Both the position numbers and the translations under genes were made by a program. The notes below the pieces were generated by a model. That model was not told where the DNA came from. It made no database searches and was given only the letters and a program-made list of their open reading frames with translations. A stretch of 64,000 nt of DNA, taken from Darksidea phi. Lineage: Eukaryota > Ascomycota > Dothideomycetes > Pleosporales > Lentitheciaceae. Below are positions 33,220 to 44,269 of the stretch, piece by piece. The stretch spans positions 1-64,000 of the forward strand of contig JASJFT010000180.1 in the NCBI GenBank assembly GCA_030770425.1. Reading direction: 5' to 3'. Position 1 is the stretch's first letter; every line of letters starts with the position of its first letter.

Positions 33220-34344
33220 TAGACTTCAGTGGCGTTTAGGCATAGCATATCCGAGTCATGGAAGGAGTTCGGCAGTTGAAGAGGCCGAACCGCGCCAATA
33301 CAGAATCCTAATACGTACGGCGGCGGCTCGCGACCCCAGGAATGCAATGTGATGGAAGGACATTCATCTATACCCCCTACGCACCATCTGTGAAACCTTT
33401 GACTCGACCTCCGGGGGCGTCAGATCCAACTACGACCGAAGCTTTGGCGCACCCCCTCCTCTTACGGTTATTCCGGCCTTCCCTGTTAAATTCTACCATT
33501 TGTTTTAGCTGCATAACACCCTGTTCCCGTCATTCTTGCGCAATACCAGCATTTGCATTTACTATGATCCCTCTCTTCCCCATCCATTTTGCATGATGTT
33601 TGGTTGCTAACACATTCTGCTGGTTTCTTGTTCTCGACCGCACGACCACCGCGCAACCATTGGAGGAAAATTTGGAACGCATTGTTGACCTAGCCGTTCT
33701 GGTTCGGCTGCCATGGCGGCTATGGGTGCTGTGTTGTCACATGAGACAGTGCTGCTACACGAGGCGTCGCGGCACGATTCAACAACCGCGGAACCTGAAG
33801 TTCGGAACCTCCGCAAAGAAGTCATAGGAGCGGAAACTATGGCTTTTACGATGTACCAGAAGGCAATCATACGTCCCACCAAGCCCTATATCGCATAACC
33901 TCTTGGCGTCACCGCACCCAAGCGCATCTTTCGAGTCGGTTTCAACATCCTTTACCCTACTTGGCGGATTAGAGGCATCGTTGTTGAAGCAGACGGGTGC
34001 AGAATGCGAGACGATGCAATTTTCCGTGTCGTCTTCCAAGAGTTTTGATGGTTGCCTGACAGGTGTCACTGCAGGATGGAGCAGGTTGCGCCAAGTTGCA
34101 TTGAGGTATAAAGCACCGGCATGGGTCGTCCAGTTCGATTGTTCTCCAGCAACCTTCGAATCAACACCTTCGCGGTAGCACTTCAGTCTCTTTTCGTTGT
34201 TTCCGTCTTTCATTACCAACCTTACATTCTTTTTGCCCCGGTCGGCCTTTTTGAGAACTCTACGAGCTAGTCTCTCTTTGAACGCACTTTGCTTCACGAC
34301 CATTCTCTGGACATCTTCACCTGTTTATACTTTTTTTCTTCAAG
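33220..34344. other. Intergenic stretch, no supported gene
   Basis: A 174-residue minus-strand frame (33779-34303) has no recognisable domain and overlaps the promoter of the next gene; I do not count it. GGTATAAA at about 34105-34112 could be a TATA element for the secreted repeat protein, about 233 bases before its start codon, and the T-rich/C-rich 34200-34340 resembles a fungal leader. Confidence 0.4.
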
Positions 34345-35850
34345 ATGGTCTCCAAGATCCTTCTTATCGCGGCGGTCATCGCCTATGTTGAGGCTCGCTT
34401 CGGTCAGGAGCAGATTCCTATCGATGCCATCTCTCAGGTTCAGGGTGGTGATGCTGGCGCCGCGGCTACCATTGCTGGTGCTGCCATTAGCACGCTCCTT
34501 GGCGGAGCCAATGCTTGTGACAAGGTACGCTACCCTCCTCCAATATCCCATAGCACATACTTACCATTCCCAGCTCGTGACCGCCGACCAGATCGTCGCC
34601 GAGCTTGGCGGCGGTGCCGACGCCATCGCCGCAGCTATCGGCATGGTCACTGCGGAGAAGAACACTAACCCCTTCGCTAACGGCAACGCCCAGAACGTTT
34701 GCGGTGACCCAACGCTCCCGGCGACTGCTGAACTCAGGGGTATCGTCCCCCTTATCGACCCTGCCGTCGATGTCAACGGCGATGTTGCGGCCTTGAGTGC
34801 TAGCTCTGCTGCCAACCCGCTTGCTGCGGATGGTCTGAGCGTCTTCGATTTGCTTGACCAGGCTGGATTGGGTGACTTGGTCGTTGCTCAGCAGCCTGGA
34901 GCGGCGGCTGGTGCTGCGGGTGCTGCGGCTGGTGCGGATGCTGCGGCTGGTGCGGGTGCCGCTGATGCTGGAAATGCGAATGATAACCAGAACGCAAATG
35001 ACAACGCAAACGACAACCAGAACGCAAATGACAATGCCAATGACAACCAGAACGCAAATGACAATGCGAACGACAAACAGAACGCAAACAACAACGCGGA
35101 TGATCAGGCTGCTGCCGGAGAGGAGCAAGCAGCTGATGCGGATGCGTGCGAGGACGCTGGAAACGCTGCTGATGGTATGTCTCTCCCTACATCCCTTGAT
35201 TCAGATATATTGACTCTTTTGTAGACGCCAATGACAACCAGCAAGCAGCGGACGATAACCAGGATGTCAACGACAACCAACAGGATGCAAATGACAACGC
35301 CAACGACAACCAGCAAGCAGATGATAACCAGAACGCCAATGACAACCAGAATGCCAACGACAACCAGAATGCCAATGACAACCAGGACGCCAACAACAAC
35401 CAGAATGCCGATGATCAAGCCGCAGCTGGAGCCGACGCCGCCGCCGGTGCCGGTGCCGCCGGTGGTGCCTCGACCCTCACAGGAGGTGAAGACTTCGGCC
35501 AATGCACACCAACCATCACCTTCCAAGGCGGCGAGGGCAACAGGCCTGCCGACGAGTTTACCTTCCAAATCGCCGACGAGCTCGCGCGTGGCGGCCAGGG
35601 CGAAGCCCTCAACCCCAACATCATCACCAACGCCCTCTGCAACCAGCTCACCAACGTCTGCGGCGCCAACGAGGCCGCCGTCACTGCTTGCGAGGCCGCC
35701 GCGGCCCAAGTCGAGGCTGCGGGCACCCGCAACAAGTCTACTGCTGATCTTTTCAACACCGCGCTCGGCTTTGCGGGCGCGGTTACGAACCCTGATGGCG
35801 GGCCTGAGGACGTTGCTGCGAGGAAAGTGAGGAGGAGCTTCCGTGCTTAG
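34345..35850 (+). CDS. Secreted protein with long Asn/Asp/Gln tandem repeats
   Basis: Three exons (34345-34524, 34574-35174, 35225-35850) give about 468 residues. MVSKILLIAAVIAYVEARFG is a signal peptide. The N-terminal domain holds CDK, VCGDPTLPATAELRGIVP and two helical Ala-rich segments. Then follow Ala/Gly-rich linker, about 40 residues of NANDNANDNQ-type repeats, an acidic bridge (DQAAAGEEQAADADACEDAG), a second repeat block of some 60 residues and another AAGADAAAGAGAAGG. The C-terminal domain (DFGQCTPTITFQGGEGNRPA, NALCNQLTNVCGANEAAVTA) has four cysteines. The middle resembles low-complexity repeats of fungal wall proteins; some databases name such hits circumsporozoite-like because of composition only. 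Intron 2 splits the repeat array. It is probably a cell wall or extracellular protein; no GPI signal is evident. Confidence 0.88.
34972..35411 (+). repeat. In-frame minisatellite coding NDNQNAND repeats
   Basis: Units of 15 or 30 bases built from GACAACCAGAACGCAAATGA are repeated at about 34972-35096 and again at 35225-35411, divided by an intron and an acidic spacer. The differences among units are mostly synonymous C/T or A/G changes, so the array is old and selected for its protein. Length is likely to vary between strains. Confidence 0.85.
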
Positions 35851-36740
35851 ATGATAGTGGGTGGCCAAGAGGGTGGCGATGGAAGGGTGGATGGTTGATG
35901 AGGTGGATATACCCTGGGGACGGAGTAGCTACGGCACGATTGCATGATTTGGTTTTTGAGAGTGTACGATTACATCGTTGTCTATCTGTCTGTCGGTCTA
36001 TCTGATCTAACGGGCTCTTTTGTTCTTGCACAGATATCCTAGCTGAATGAGCAATTTTCTTGCGCAAAAACCCTTTCCTGTACACTGCTTTACTTGCATG
36101 ACATGGTGGTGCTGGACACACTGAGACCGACAAGATTCAGGCTATGATCACGGTTCTAATGCAGCATAATCATCTAATTGCCCGGCGGATATATACCTCT
36201 CAACCTTCCACGTCGCATTGTACGTTATGCAAATCGCAATGCATGAGTACCAGTCCTTGTTAATATTCAGACATCATCGTCCCCTCCGCCCCCTCGTATC
36301 TTTCTTCCCACGGTTTGCCCTATACGGCCCTCCTACCCACCACCTTCACAAGCGTGAAATCTTTCTTTCCTTTCCTCCTCTCCTTGTCCTCCTCCCCTCT
36401 CCTCTTTACAAATTCTTGAATAGGAAGCACCACGGTATGTCTACTTACATTCTCTCTTTTGGAGGGGAGGGTTTCAGAGGGAGTTGCGAAAGGCATACAA
36501 CAGACAAGATAATTATGTAGGTATTTTTTAGTGTAGGTTAGTCATTCACTAAGGGCGGGTTTGGGTTGGTATGGTATTAAGCTAGCTAGCTAGTTAGCTA
36601 GGGGTGGAGTTAGTTAGTGAAAGGATTAAAAAGAAGAAAACGGTGAAAGCAACCATCCCAAGCAAAAAGATAAAAGCCCACATCAAAAAAGATTTAGTGC
36701 GCAAAAAGACTGCAAAAGGTATTTTGGACCTCGCCGGTCC
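35851..36740. other. Intergenic stretch, no supported gene
   Basis: This is the 3' flank of the repeat-protein gene, with C/T-rich segments at about 36275-36415 and an imperfect AGCTAGCTAG run at 36580-36600. I see no gene. Confidence 0.45.
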
Positions 36741-36937
36741 TGTTTTTTTTTTTTTTTTGTTTATAATAATAATAGTAATAATATATATATATATTTGAAC
36801 CTAGCCGGTCCTCTATACAGAAACCAAGGCGGCTTCTTCGGTGTACAGACCCTATACTCAAGTGTACACCTACTCGAACCCAGTCCCTGCCAGTGGTCGC
36901 TACAATGTATAGAAAGTCTTAACGCTAAACCACTTGA
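36741..36937 (-). mobile_element. tRNA-derived SINE-like element
   Basis: On the minus strand the 5' end is tRNA-like: TCAAGTGGTTTAGCGTTAAG at 36937-36918 resembles a pol III A box region, GGTTCGAGTAG at 36880-36870 is a B-box-like motif, and the two ends of this 80-base part (36931-36937 and 36858-36864) can pair perfectly over seven bases like an acceptor stem. The anticodon arm and T stem do not fold properly, so this is not a tRNA gene. Downstream on the same strand come about 60 bases and then an A/T tail (36742-36798) ending in a 16-A run. A 14-base near repeat (13 of 14 identical) flanks the tail at 36728-36741 and 36799-36812. Together this suggests a SINE; no target duplication around the whole element was found. 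Confidence 0.45.
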
Positions 36938-37643
36938 CTATGAGTTGAGTTAGAAGGGAATGTCGCGCCTTTAATATATATACTGTATGCTTCGCAAATT
37001 GCAACTTTGCAAATGTGGGGGGATAATAATTCTACTTGGAGGTGGGATTGACGCTTGTTGTTTTGAAGCTATTTTGGAGAGTTTGTGGAGTGAAATGACG
37101 TCTGGCTCTGATCATACGAACTGGGTTCTGTTTGTTTGGCTTGGTGAAGGAATACTCCGTGCTCGTCTGTTGGTCTTGGCATACTGTGTACTCAACGCGT
37201 GAGTGAGCGTTTTCCGGTGGCGGAATCGTTACATTGGTTTCTAGCATGCAAGTACCTAGGACGATGTTGGTGAGGAGAAGATTAAGGCGTGTGTTGCTGG
37301 TCATTGCGTAAATCGGTGGAGACGAATTGTGTGAGGCAGAACTGTGCATGGGAACAACAGATATTGTATCGTCCTACTATTATAGAGACCAAGTCGTGGT
37401 TCTGAAATCAAGACACATAGCCCAAGATTAGGAGAAGATAACAGAAGGTTGTGCCGTCTTTGTAGATCGTTCAGACCCCAATGAGTAAGATGACGATCAT
37501 TCGGTGGAGTATGCCTCAAATAGCTCCGGCGGATGCTACGCTACCGACTCTTGGAGCAAGCTCTATCTTCTACCTAAGGGACGAAGAGATGCACATCCAA
37601 TCATAACGTCTTGGTATCTAAACCAAGCTAAACAGCCACAGCG
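36938..37643. other. Intergenic stretch, no supported gene
   Basis: No gene is seen. The left part is A/T-rich and adjoins the SINE-like element; the right part is the flank of the sugar-transporter pseudogene. Confidence 0.45.
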
Positions 37644-38666
37644 TTACTCAACACTAGGCAACTGATCCTCCGGATCGCCCTCCTCACCATTCGGATCCGG
37701 GTACTCGAACACGCCAAACTCGCCATCAGCTACGTTCCCCTCCCGCCACGTGCCCGCCTCTCCCGCCTCCCTAAAAAGCAGTTGGTTCTCTTCAAAGCTC
37801 CTTCCGCCCGCCTCTGGCAGGTACAGCCACGTCCATAGCCCGGCCACGGCGTTCGTGCCAGCGAAGACGAGGAAGATCAGATAGGTGGTTGAACATGACG
37901 GGGGTCAGGAAGGTGATGGCGGAGTTTGCCAGCTCAACCGTAGTCAACAGAACTATACTGAAACTCTGCCGCATGAAGATGACTTACCTCGAAAATCTGG
38001 GGATCGTATACCGACACTGCACCATATCCAGTGAGTACCTGATCGACCTCACCGATGATGACAATCACAGTGGGGTGGATCTGGGGTGGCTAGGCTTGGA
38101 CATGCCTAGGTAGCCCACATGCTGGTCCTTTTCCTTCGCATGCATGTCTAACAGCTCGTCCAGCTTGCTGTCTCCTTTGTTGCTGTAGATATTATTCAAG
38201 GCTTCTTGAGCGTCTGTCTGCCGACCGTGATAAATGAACCATCCTGGAGATTAGAGAAGCTGCTCAACAAACGCCATGAGCAGTATGGGATACATCTGCA
38301 TGAGTATTATAGGCGTTCTCCACGCCCACTGACTCCACTTGCCCAACGCGACCGTCACGTCGAGGGTGATGCCAAAGGCCATGAGCAGCCCGGAGATGTT
38401 CAACTGGAACTCTTGAGCCAAAGCCTTCCCTCAAACTTCGTCGCATGGGGGTTCAGGGCTGTGTGTCGGGATGACAGCACCTAGTCATTGCCTTAGCGTA
38501 GAATACCCACGCCCACGCTACGATAATAACTAGATGCAAACGGCGAGGTGATCAGAGACATCCTTCCCTAGCCATAGCCAATAGAGGGCTATTGCCGTCG
38601 ACGAGAAGAGCACAATGTGCGTCTATTTGGCGTGGTATGCGGCGCGGACATGGTCGGCGAGAGACA
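37644..38666 (-). pseudogene. Sugar transporter (MFS) pseudogene
   Basis: Translating the minus strand shows scattered pieces of a sugar porter: a start MSLADHVRAAYHAK followed at once by TAG; a middle part NISGLLMAFGITLDVTVALG, KWSQWAWRTPIILMQMYPIL and SPGWFIYHGRQTDAQEALNN with a TAA before SPGW; and a C-terminal part NSAITFLTPVMFNHL, then, in another frame, YLIFLVFAGTNAVAGLWTWL and PEAGGRSFEENQ, the PETKGRSLEE signature of the family. At least three in-frame stops and one frameshift break the reading. The end, with acidic tail, is intact to the stop at 37644. The intact family member would have about 500-540 residues; the present copy covers only about two thirds, so it also carries deletions. 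Confidence 0.75.
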
Positions 38667-39776
38667 TGGCGGGGTTGGGGAGGCAATTAGGCGAAAGATA
38701 GGATGAGAAAGAGAGAATTACATGGCGGACAACTATATACACTAATTTCCTATTCTATCTACAGGGGTAAAGATGTGGGTGGAGCAAGGGGGGCAGGCCT
38801 AGGACGTCGGTGTTGAATCATGCAGCAGCCGCCAACCGAGAACTGCCATTCCGATCAATCTCGGATCTTCCGACGTTCTTTGTCTACACTTTGAAAGGTT
38901 TAGCAGATTGAAGAAGCTTTGAATTGGCTCCGCGTGGGCTAGTCGTTGGGAGCTTTGGCGGATCACCTCGGTTTTCGTAAATAATATACACTGAACCTTG
39001 CTCGCTTATGAGGAATAGCAATGATGACTGGCTTGCAAAACACGTAGAATCACTCTTTGACGGCATGTCACGCTTCAAAAGAAATGGAAGGTGATGATTT
39101 TTTTCCTTTACGGTCCAGTGATCCGTTCATTTACCTTGTTGACAGAGCAAGTTTCTTGACCGATTCGTGTTGCCTCCGAGGAGCATGACGTTTCAATTCC
39201 ACGTGCTATTCCAAAAGATGTTTCCTTCAACGCATTCATCTGACTGTGGATCAGCGAGCAAACGGGAGGTATCGTACCCGCTTAGCCCAGCTTATGAGTA
39301 CTCAACTCTGTACTTTCCTCGTCATATCCATATGCATTTAAACATCATCAGGGTGCGTAATCGACGGGTAGAGATTGCACCTGCGACTCAGCCCTACACG
39401 CCGAAGCGGCTAGTGCGGGCAAAGAAAAACGTGCATGTGCACGGATATCTAATCAGTCAGCCAAGACGGTAACCCAGAATAATAATTTCATTCACCGAGC
39501 CCAACCTAACTCTGCCGTCCCAACCCTGAGGACGCGGCGGCTCCATTTTCTTTTCTCGCCTTCTCTTTGTCCTTGTATAGCACTCTCCGCCCTCCCGCTG
39601 TCTTAGGGATAGTGATTGTATCCGCTGGAGACCCGTTTCACGGAAGTTTTACCCATTGTTCGGCGCCCCTCAGCCCGCTAAATCTGCCCTATCGATAACG
39701 GGTCCCTCCCAGAAAATCCACGACACGACAACGCAACATAACGAGAGACAATACCCTGACGGCACCCGCAACGGGC
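38667..39776. promoter_or_regulatory. Upstream region of the elongation factor 3 gene
   Basis: About 1.1 kb without a supported gene. The final 250 bases contain C/T-rich tracts (for example about 39540-39605), typical of strongly expressed fungal genes. Earlier sequence is A/T-richer and belongs to the decayed region. Confidence 0.45.
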
Positions 39777-42700
39777 ATGCCCCATTCCGAGTCGCCTCCC
39801 ATGGCCCCCGCGATCGTCGTGAATAAGGCCGGCGACGGCCCCGCGCCCTCCCAGGAAGATGTCGCAGCGCTCCTCAACAGCATCACCACAGCGAAATTTT
39901 CTCACGCCTCTGTAGAGGCAGCTTACGCGCTGTCCACACTCCTCCAGAACTCGGTCGGCTTCCGTGGGCTCAAGGGTTATGGCATACTCGATGAGATCAA
40001 GAAAGCCGCGGGCGAGAAGAAAAACCCCGGTCGGAGAGAAGGCGCCATGAATGCGCTCGGCGCACTGTTCGAGAGACTCCCGCCTGCACAGAGGCTGACT
40101 GAGGTCTTGTTTCTGTCGCAAGAAGAGGGGCTGGTCCCGCTTGCACTGGATGCCCTGTCTGATAAGACGGCGACAGTCAAGGAGTCTGCACAGTACGCCC
40201 TAGATGCGCTCTTCAACAACCTGAACGCCGAGGCGAAAGTATTCGGTCTGCTACCTGTGCTTATCAAGTATCTGGGAAAGAAGTCAGGCAAGTGGCAAGG
40301 TGCTGTCAGCGCGTTCGAGCTCATGGGCCGCATGGCGGAGAAGGCGAAGATGGGCATGGAGAGCTTCGAGGTCGAGAAGGAAAAGGATGTGCTTCGCGAA
40401 GCCATGGGCAAGCAGCTCGAGCGCCTGATCCCGGTGGTCGAGAGCGGAATGCACGATCTCAAGTCAGAGGTGGGTTTGCGTGCGACTTGACTAGTATTAA
40501 GCAATACTGATGGTAATAGGTGGCAAAACAAGCCAACAAGACGATGAACAGCCTTACAACGCTCCTCCAGAACGACGATATCGCCCCACGGATACCCCTC
40601 CTCGTCAAGGCCATCGAGGACCCGTCCACACAAAGTCAGCAGAAGGCAATTCATGCCCTGTCACAGACTACCTTCGTGGCTATTGTCACTTCGCCCGTTC
40701 TCGCCATGGTCACCCCACTGCTCGAGAGATCTCTAAACTCCCCATCTACAACTCAGGAAGTCCTCCGACAGACGGTGGTTGTAGTCGAGAACCTCACAAA
40801 GCTCGTCCATGACCCTGTCGAGGCGCGCGCTTTCTTGCCGAAGCTCAAGCCTGGCGTCAAGAATGTCAAAGACAGTGCCTCTCTACCTGAAGTGCGAGAG
40901 ATTGGCGCCAGGGCGTTCGACGTGCTTGAGAAGGCCATGGCTGATAAGGATGGCAACATTGAGAGCGGCGCTATCTCCCGTCTTCATGGACCAGAGGTTG
41001 CGAAAGTGCTAGAGAAGCAAGTCAACCTTGCTGGTAACCTCCAGAACTTCCCCGGAGACGCCGAGCTCTGGCCTGTGGTGAAGAACTACGTGTCCGAAAT
41101 GGTAGCCGAGGTCGTAAACCAGCGAGAGATGAAGCGCATCCCGCACCTCATTGCACCTTATGTCGCGCCATTGATGAACCCTGGCGATGGCGAGAAGGTT
41201 GCAGAGGCTGTCCACCAGTTTTATGTCGCAGAAGACCACCGCAAGTTCGGACAGCCTATAAAGGAGGATGACGGCGAAGTCGAGATCGTCAACGCGACCT
41301 TCTCCCTAGGCTATGGTGGAATGCTTTTGCTCTCGCACACCAACCTCCGGCTGCTCAAGGGTCACCGCTATGGACTGTGCGGCCGTAATGGTGCAGGTAA
41401 ATCTACCCTCATGCGTAGTATCGCCAATGGCAAGCTCGAAGGCTTCCCGTCACCGGATGAAGTCAAGACGTGCTTCGTCGAGCACAACCAAGGCGAGGAC
41501 GCGGACTTGAGCATCCTAGAATACATCGTCAAAGATCCCCGCTTCAAGGATGAGACACGAGAGCGTATTTCAGAAGTTCTGGAAGAAGTCGGCTTCACCG
41601 CCGGTCCCGAAGGCAGGCAGTCTCACAAGGTCGGTTCCCTGTCCGGTGGATGGAAGATGAAGCTCGCCTTGGCCCGCGCTATGCTGATGCGCGCCGACGT
41701 CTTGCTGTTGGACGAACCTACCAATCACTTGGACGTTGCCAATATTGCCTGGCTGCAGCAGTACCTGAAGAGCCACAGTGAGATCACCAGTTTGATTGTT
41801 TCCCACGACTCTGGTTTCCTCGACGAAGTCTGCACAGACATCTACCACTATGAGCAAAAGAAGCTCGTTTGCTACAAGGGTAACCTGGCGGATTTCGTCA
41901 AGGTCAAGCCTGAGGCGAAGAGCTACTACACTCTTACTGCGTCCCAGGTCCAGTTCAAGTTCCCTCCGCCCGGCATCCTTACTGGTGTAAAGTCAAACAC
42001 CCGCTCCATTCTTCGTATGACGAATTGCACATACACTTACCCAGGCTCATCAAAACCATCTCTCTACGACGTCTCCTGCAATCTATCGCTATCTTCTCGT
42101 GTTGCCATTATCGGTGCTAATGGTGCGGGTAAATCTACGCTCATCAAGATTCTCACCGGCGAGATAATTCCTCAACAGGGAAAAGTCGAGAAGCATCCCA
42201 ATTTGCGTATCGGTTACATAAAACAGCACGCCCTGGAACACGTCGAAATGCACATGGAGAAGACGCCTAATCAATATCTCCAGTGGCGTTACGCAAACGG
42301 TGATGATCGTGAGGTACTTATGAAGCAGAGTCGTGTCCTCACCGCCGAGGACAAGGCGCAGCTAGAGACACCTATAGATCTAGGTGACGGCAAAGGGCCG
42401 CGCAAGATCGAGGCACTCATTGGTCGTCAGAAGTACAAGAAGAGCTTCCAGTATGAAGTCAAGTGGCTCAACATGTTGCCCAAGTTCAACACGATGATCT
42501 CACGTGAGACGTTACTAGAGAAGGGCTTCCAGAAGCTGATTCAAGAGTTCGATGATCACGAGTCCTCCCGTGAGGGTCTGGGTTACCGTGTTTTGGAGCC
42601 CAAGGTCATTTCGAAGCATTTTGAAGACTTGGGTATGGATCCTGAGATTGCCAACCACAATGAGATCTCGGGCCTTTCGGGTGGCCAGAAAGTGAAGGTC

Positions 42701-43294
42701 GTACTAGGTAAGCTGCACCAGGCGAGTCACATTTCGTTCAACATAGCTAACGAACTACAGCTGGTGCGATGTGGAACAATCCCCACTTACTCGTACTCGA
42801 CGAACCCACTAACTTCTTGGACCGCGATTCGCTCGGTGGCCTGGCTGTCGCTATTCGCGACTACAAGGGCGGCGTCATCATGATCTCCCACAACGAAGAG
42901 TTTGTTGGCGCGCTCTGCCCTGAGCAGTGGCATGTTGCAGACGGCCGCGTAGCACACAAGGGCCACTTGGCCGTCTCCATGGATCGCTTTGAAGACTCTC
43001 GTCCTGGTTCTAGCGTCGCTAGCTCGAATGTCAGTAGCGCTGCTCCGAGCACTGTGGGTACACCTGTTATGAGCGACGCCGAAGGCAACAAGGACGACAT
43101 GAAGTTTAAAGCGAAAAAGAAGAAGAAGATGACGCGCGCCCAGCAGAAGGAGCGGGAGGTCCGGAGGCGTTTGAGGCATATTGATTGGCTGAACAGTCCA
43201 AAGGTATGTCCTTTGCTGATGCCACTGTGATCAGGACTAGGCTAACGCATGATAGGGTACACCACATCCTCCGGACACGGACGACGAGGCTTAG
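39777..43294 (+). CDS. TEF3: Translation elongation factor 3 (EF-3)
   Basis: EF-3 is the fungal ribosome-bound ABC ATPase that helps release the E-site tRNA and deliver aminoacyl-tRNA. Four exons (39777-40469, 40520-42707, 42761-43203, 43256-43294) give 1120 residues, slightly longer than the 1044-1060 of yeasts. HEAT repeats occupy about the first 320 residues (GRREGAMNALGALFERLPPA). ABC1 has Walker A GRNGAGKST, signature LSGGWKMKLALARAML and Walker B LLLDEPTNHLD. ABC2 has GANGAGKST, LSGGQKVKVVLAGAMWNN and LLVLDEPTNFLDRDSLGG, with the chromodomain-like insertion (YKKSFQYEVKWLNMLPKFNT) between them. The end is a Lys-rich tail (KKKKKMTRAQQKEREVRRRL) ending in DTDDEA. An ATG at 39801 (MAPAIVV) is the alternative start. 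Confidence 0.97.
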
Positions 43295-43624
43295 ATGGCA
43301 GTACGGATATGTACTAGCGGTGATTGAGTGTGATTATGCGTGATGAAAATGAGATGAGCAGATGGGGTTGCTTTAGACTTTGCATTTGGGCGGCGTTTGA
43401 CACATAGACAGTCCCTTTGGTCTTCGTGGGTACAGAATTGTGATAGATGATCGGTTTCGGCATGGCTCTCTGAGCGCCTTTCTACTAGACTTAAAAGCAT
43501 CCGCCGTTGGTTTACCTTGCAAAACATATTCCCCATCCCACTTTTCTTTCTCAAAATACTCTCCCTCCTTATCTACCACCCTTCGATACCCACCTACGTC
43601 AGCATCAACAACTCCCCATCCAAC
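43295..43624. other. Short intergenic stretch
   Basis: Contains the EF-3 3' flank and the promoter of the small cysteine-rich gene. A C/T-rich run (about 43560-43600) precedes that gene. Confidence 0.4.
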
Positions 43625-43864
43625 ATGAAACTCCCCACCTTTTTTCTCGCCGCCGCTGTAGTTGCCGCTGCTCCCGGCCCTGCCCTCAGTCTCACCGGCA
43701 ATGGCGATTTCCCCCCCGACGCCGCGACTACCGCTTCGCCTTGGCCCGAAGAAAAACTCGACCCCAACTCCAAACCCGCCATCAGCAGCTTGTGTTCGTA
43801 TTGCTGCTTCCATTTGCCAGAGAGTAATCGTTGGCTCAAGTGTCGGTCGTGTCATTGCGCTTAA
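43625..43864 (+). CDS. Small cysteine-rich secreted peptide (79 residues)
   Basis: The ATG at 43625 opens a 79-residue single-exon frame. MKLPTFFLAAAVVAAAPGPA is a signal peptide with predicted cleavage near ALS. The mature part is Pro/Asp/Ala-rich for about 35 residues, then a compact cluster of six cysteines in the pattern C-x2-C-C-x12-C-x2-C-x-C at the end (SSLCSYCCFHLPESNRWLKC, RSCHCA). Such small secreted Cys-rich proteins are often effectors or antimicrobial peptides in fungi, but this is inference; the pattern could also be metal-binding. The frame upstream is open without a signal-like extension, so the shorter start is preferred. Not verified as expressed. A GGA repeat follows the stop codon. 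Confidence 0.6.
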   Translation: MKLPTFFLAAAVVAAAPGPALSLTGNGDFPPDAATTASPWPEEKLDPNSKPAISSLCSYCCFHLPESNRWLKCRSCHCA

Positions 43865-43882
43865 ATGGTAGGGTGGTAGGAG

Positions 43883-43909
43883 TAGGAGGAGGAGGAGGAG
43901 GAGGAGGGA
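43883..43909. repeat. GGA trinucleotide microsatellite
   Basis: About eight GGA/GAG units just after the stop codon of the cysteine-rich peptide gene. Confidence 0.8.
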
Positions 43910-44269
43910 GGGATGTGGATACGGATATGGATACAGATATGCATTTAGAGGGGGAAGATGGGGAGGCTGGCGGAGATGCGGGCGGAGAAGGATCGAGGTG
44001 GGATTGGGAATGTTGGATTGCTACGTGGAAGGGGTGGCGGTTTAAGAGGGTTTTTGGAGAGGTAGGATTTGTGGTGTGATATAGGCGTTGGTGGTAAGGG
44101 CATTGTTGGCGATGTGGGGGTTGAGATGGGGAAGGGATTGTACAGTCAATATTTGAGATATTTACCTACTCCTCGCTTCAAGCGTCAAAATATGTACGTG
44201 GACGCAACTCCAACTCGTCTATCCATTCCCCTCCGACCAATGCTCACAGCACAGCTCAACCCCACCCCC

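Noticed and set aside
33779..34303. 174-residue minus-strand frame
   Set aside because: Sits on the promoter of the secreted repeat-protein gene and has no family signature or codon-like regularity.
34345..35850. Relationship of the repeat protein to a Plasmodium circumsporozoite protein
   Set aside because: Only the Asn-rich composition is similar; the domain architecture is fungal.
36858..36937. Intact tRNA gene on the minus strand
   Set aside because: The acceptor-like stem pairs, but the anticodon loop and T stem cannot form; interpreted as a tRNA-derived element.
39777..43294. EF-3 as a truncated or duplicated copy
   Set aside because: All HEAT, ABC1, ABC2 and chromodomain parts are present and the splice sites close the frame; extra length is in N- and C-terminal tails.
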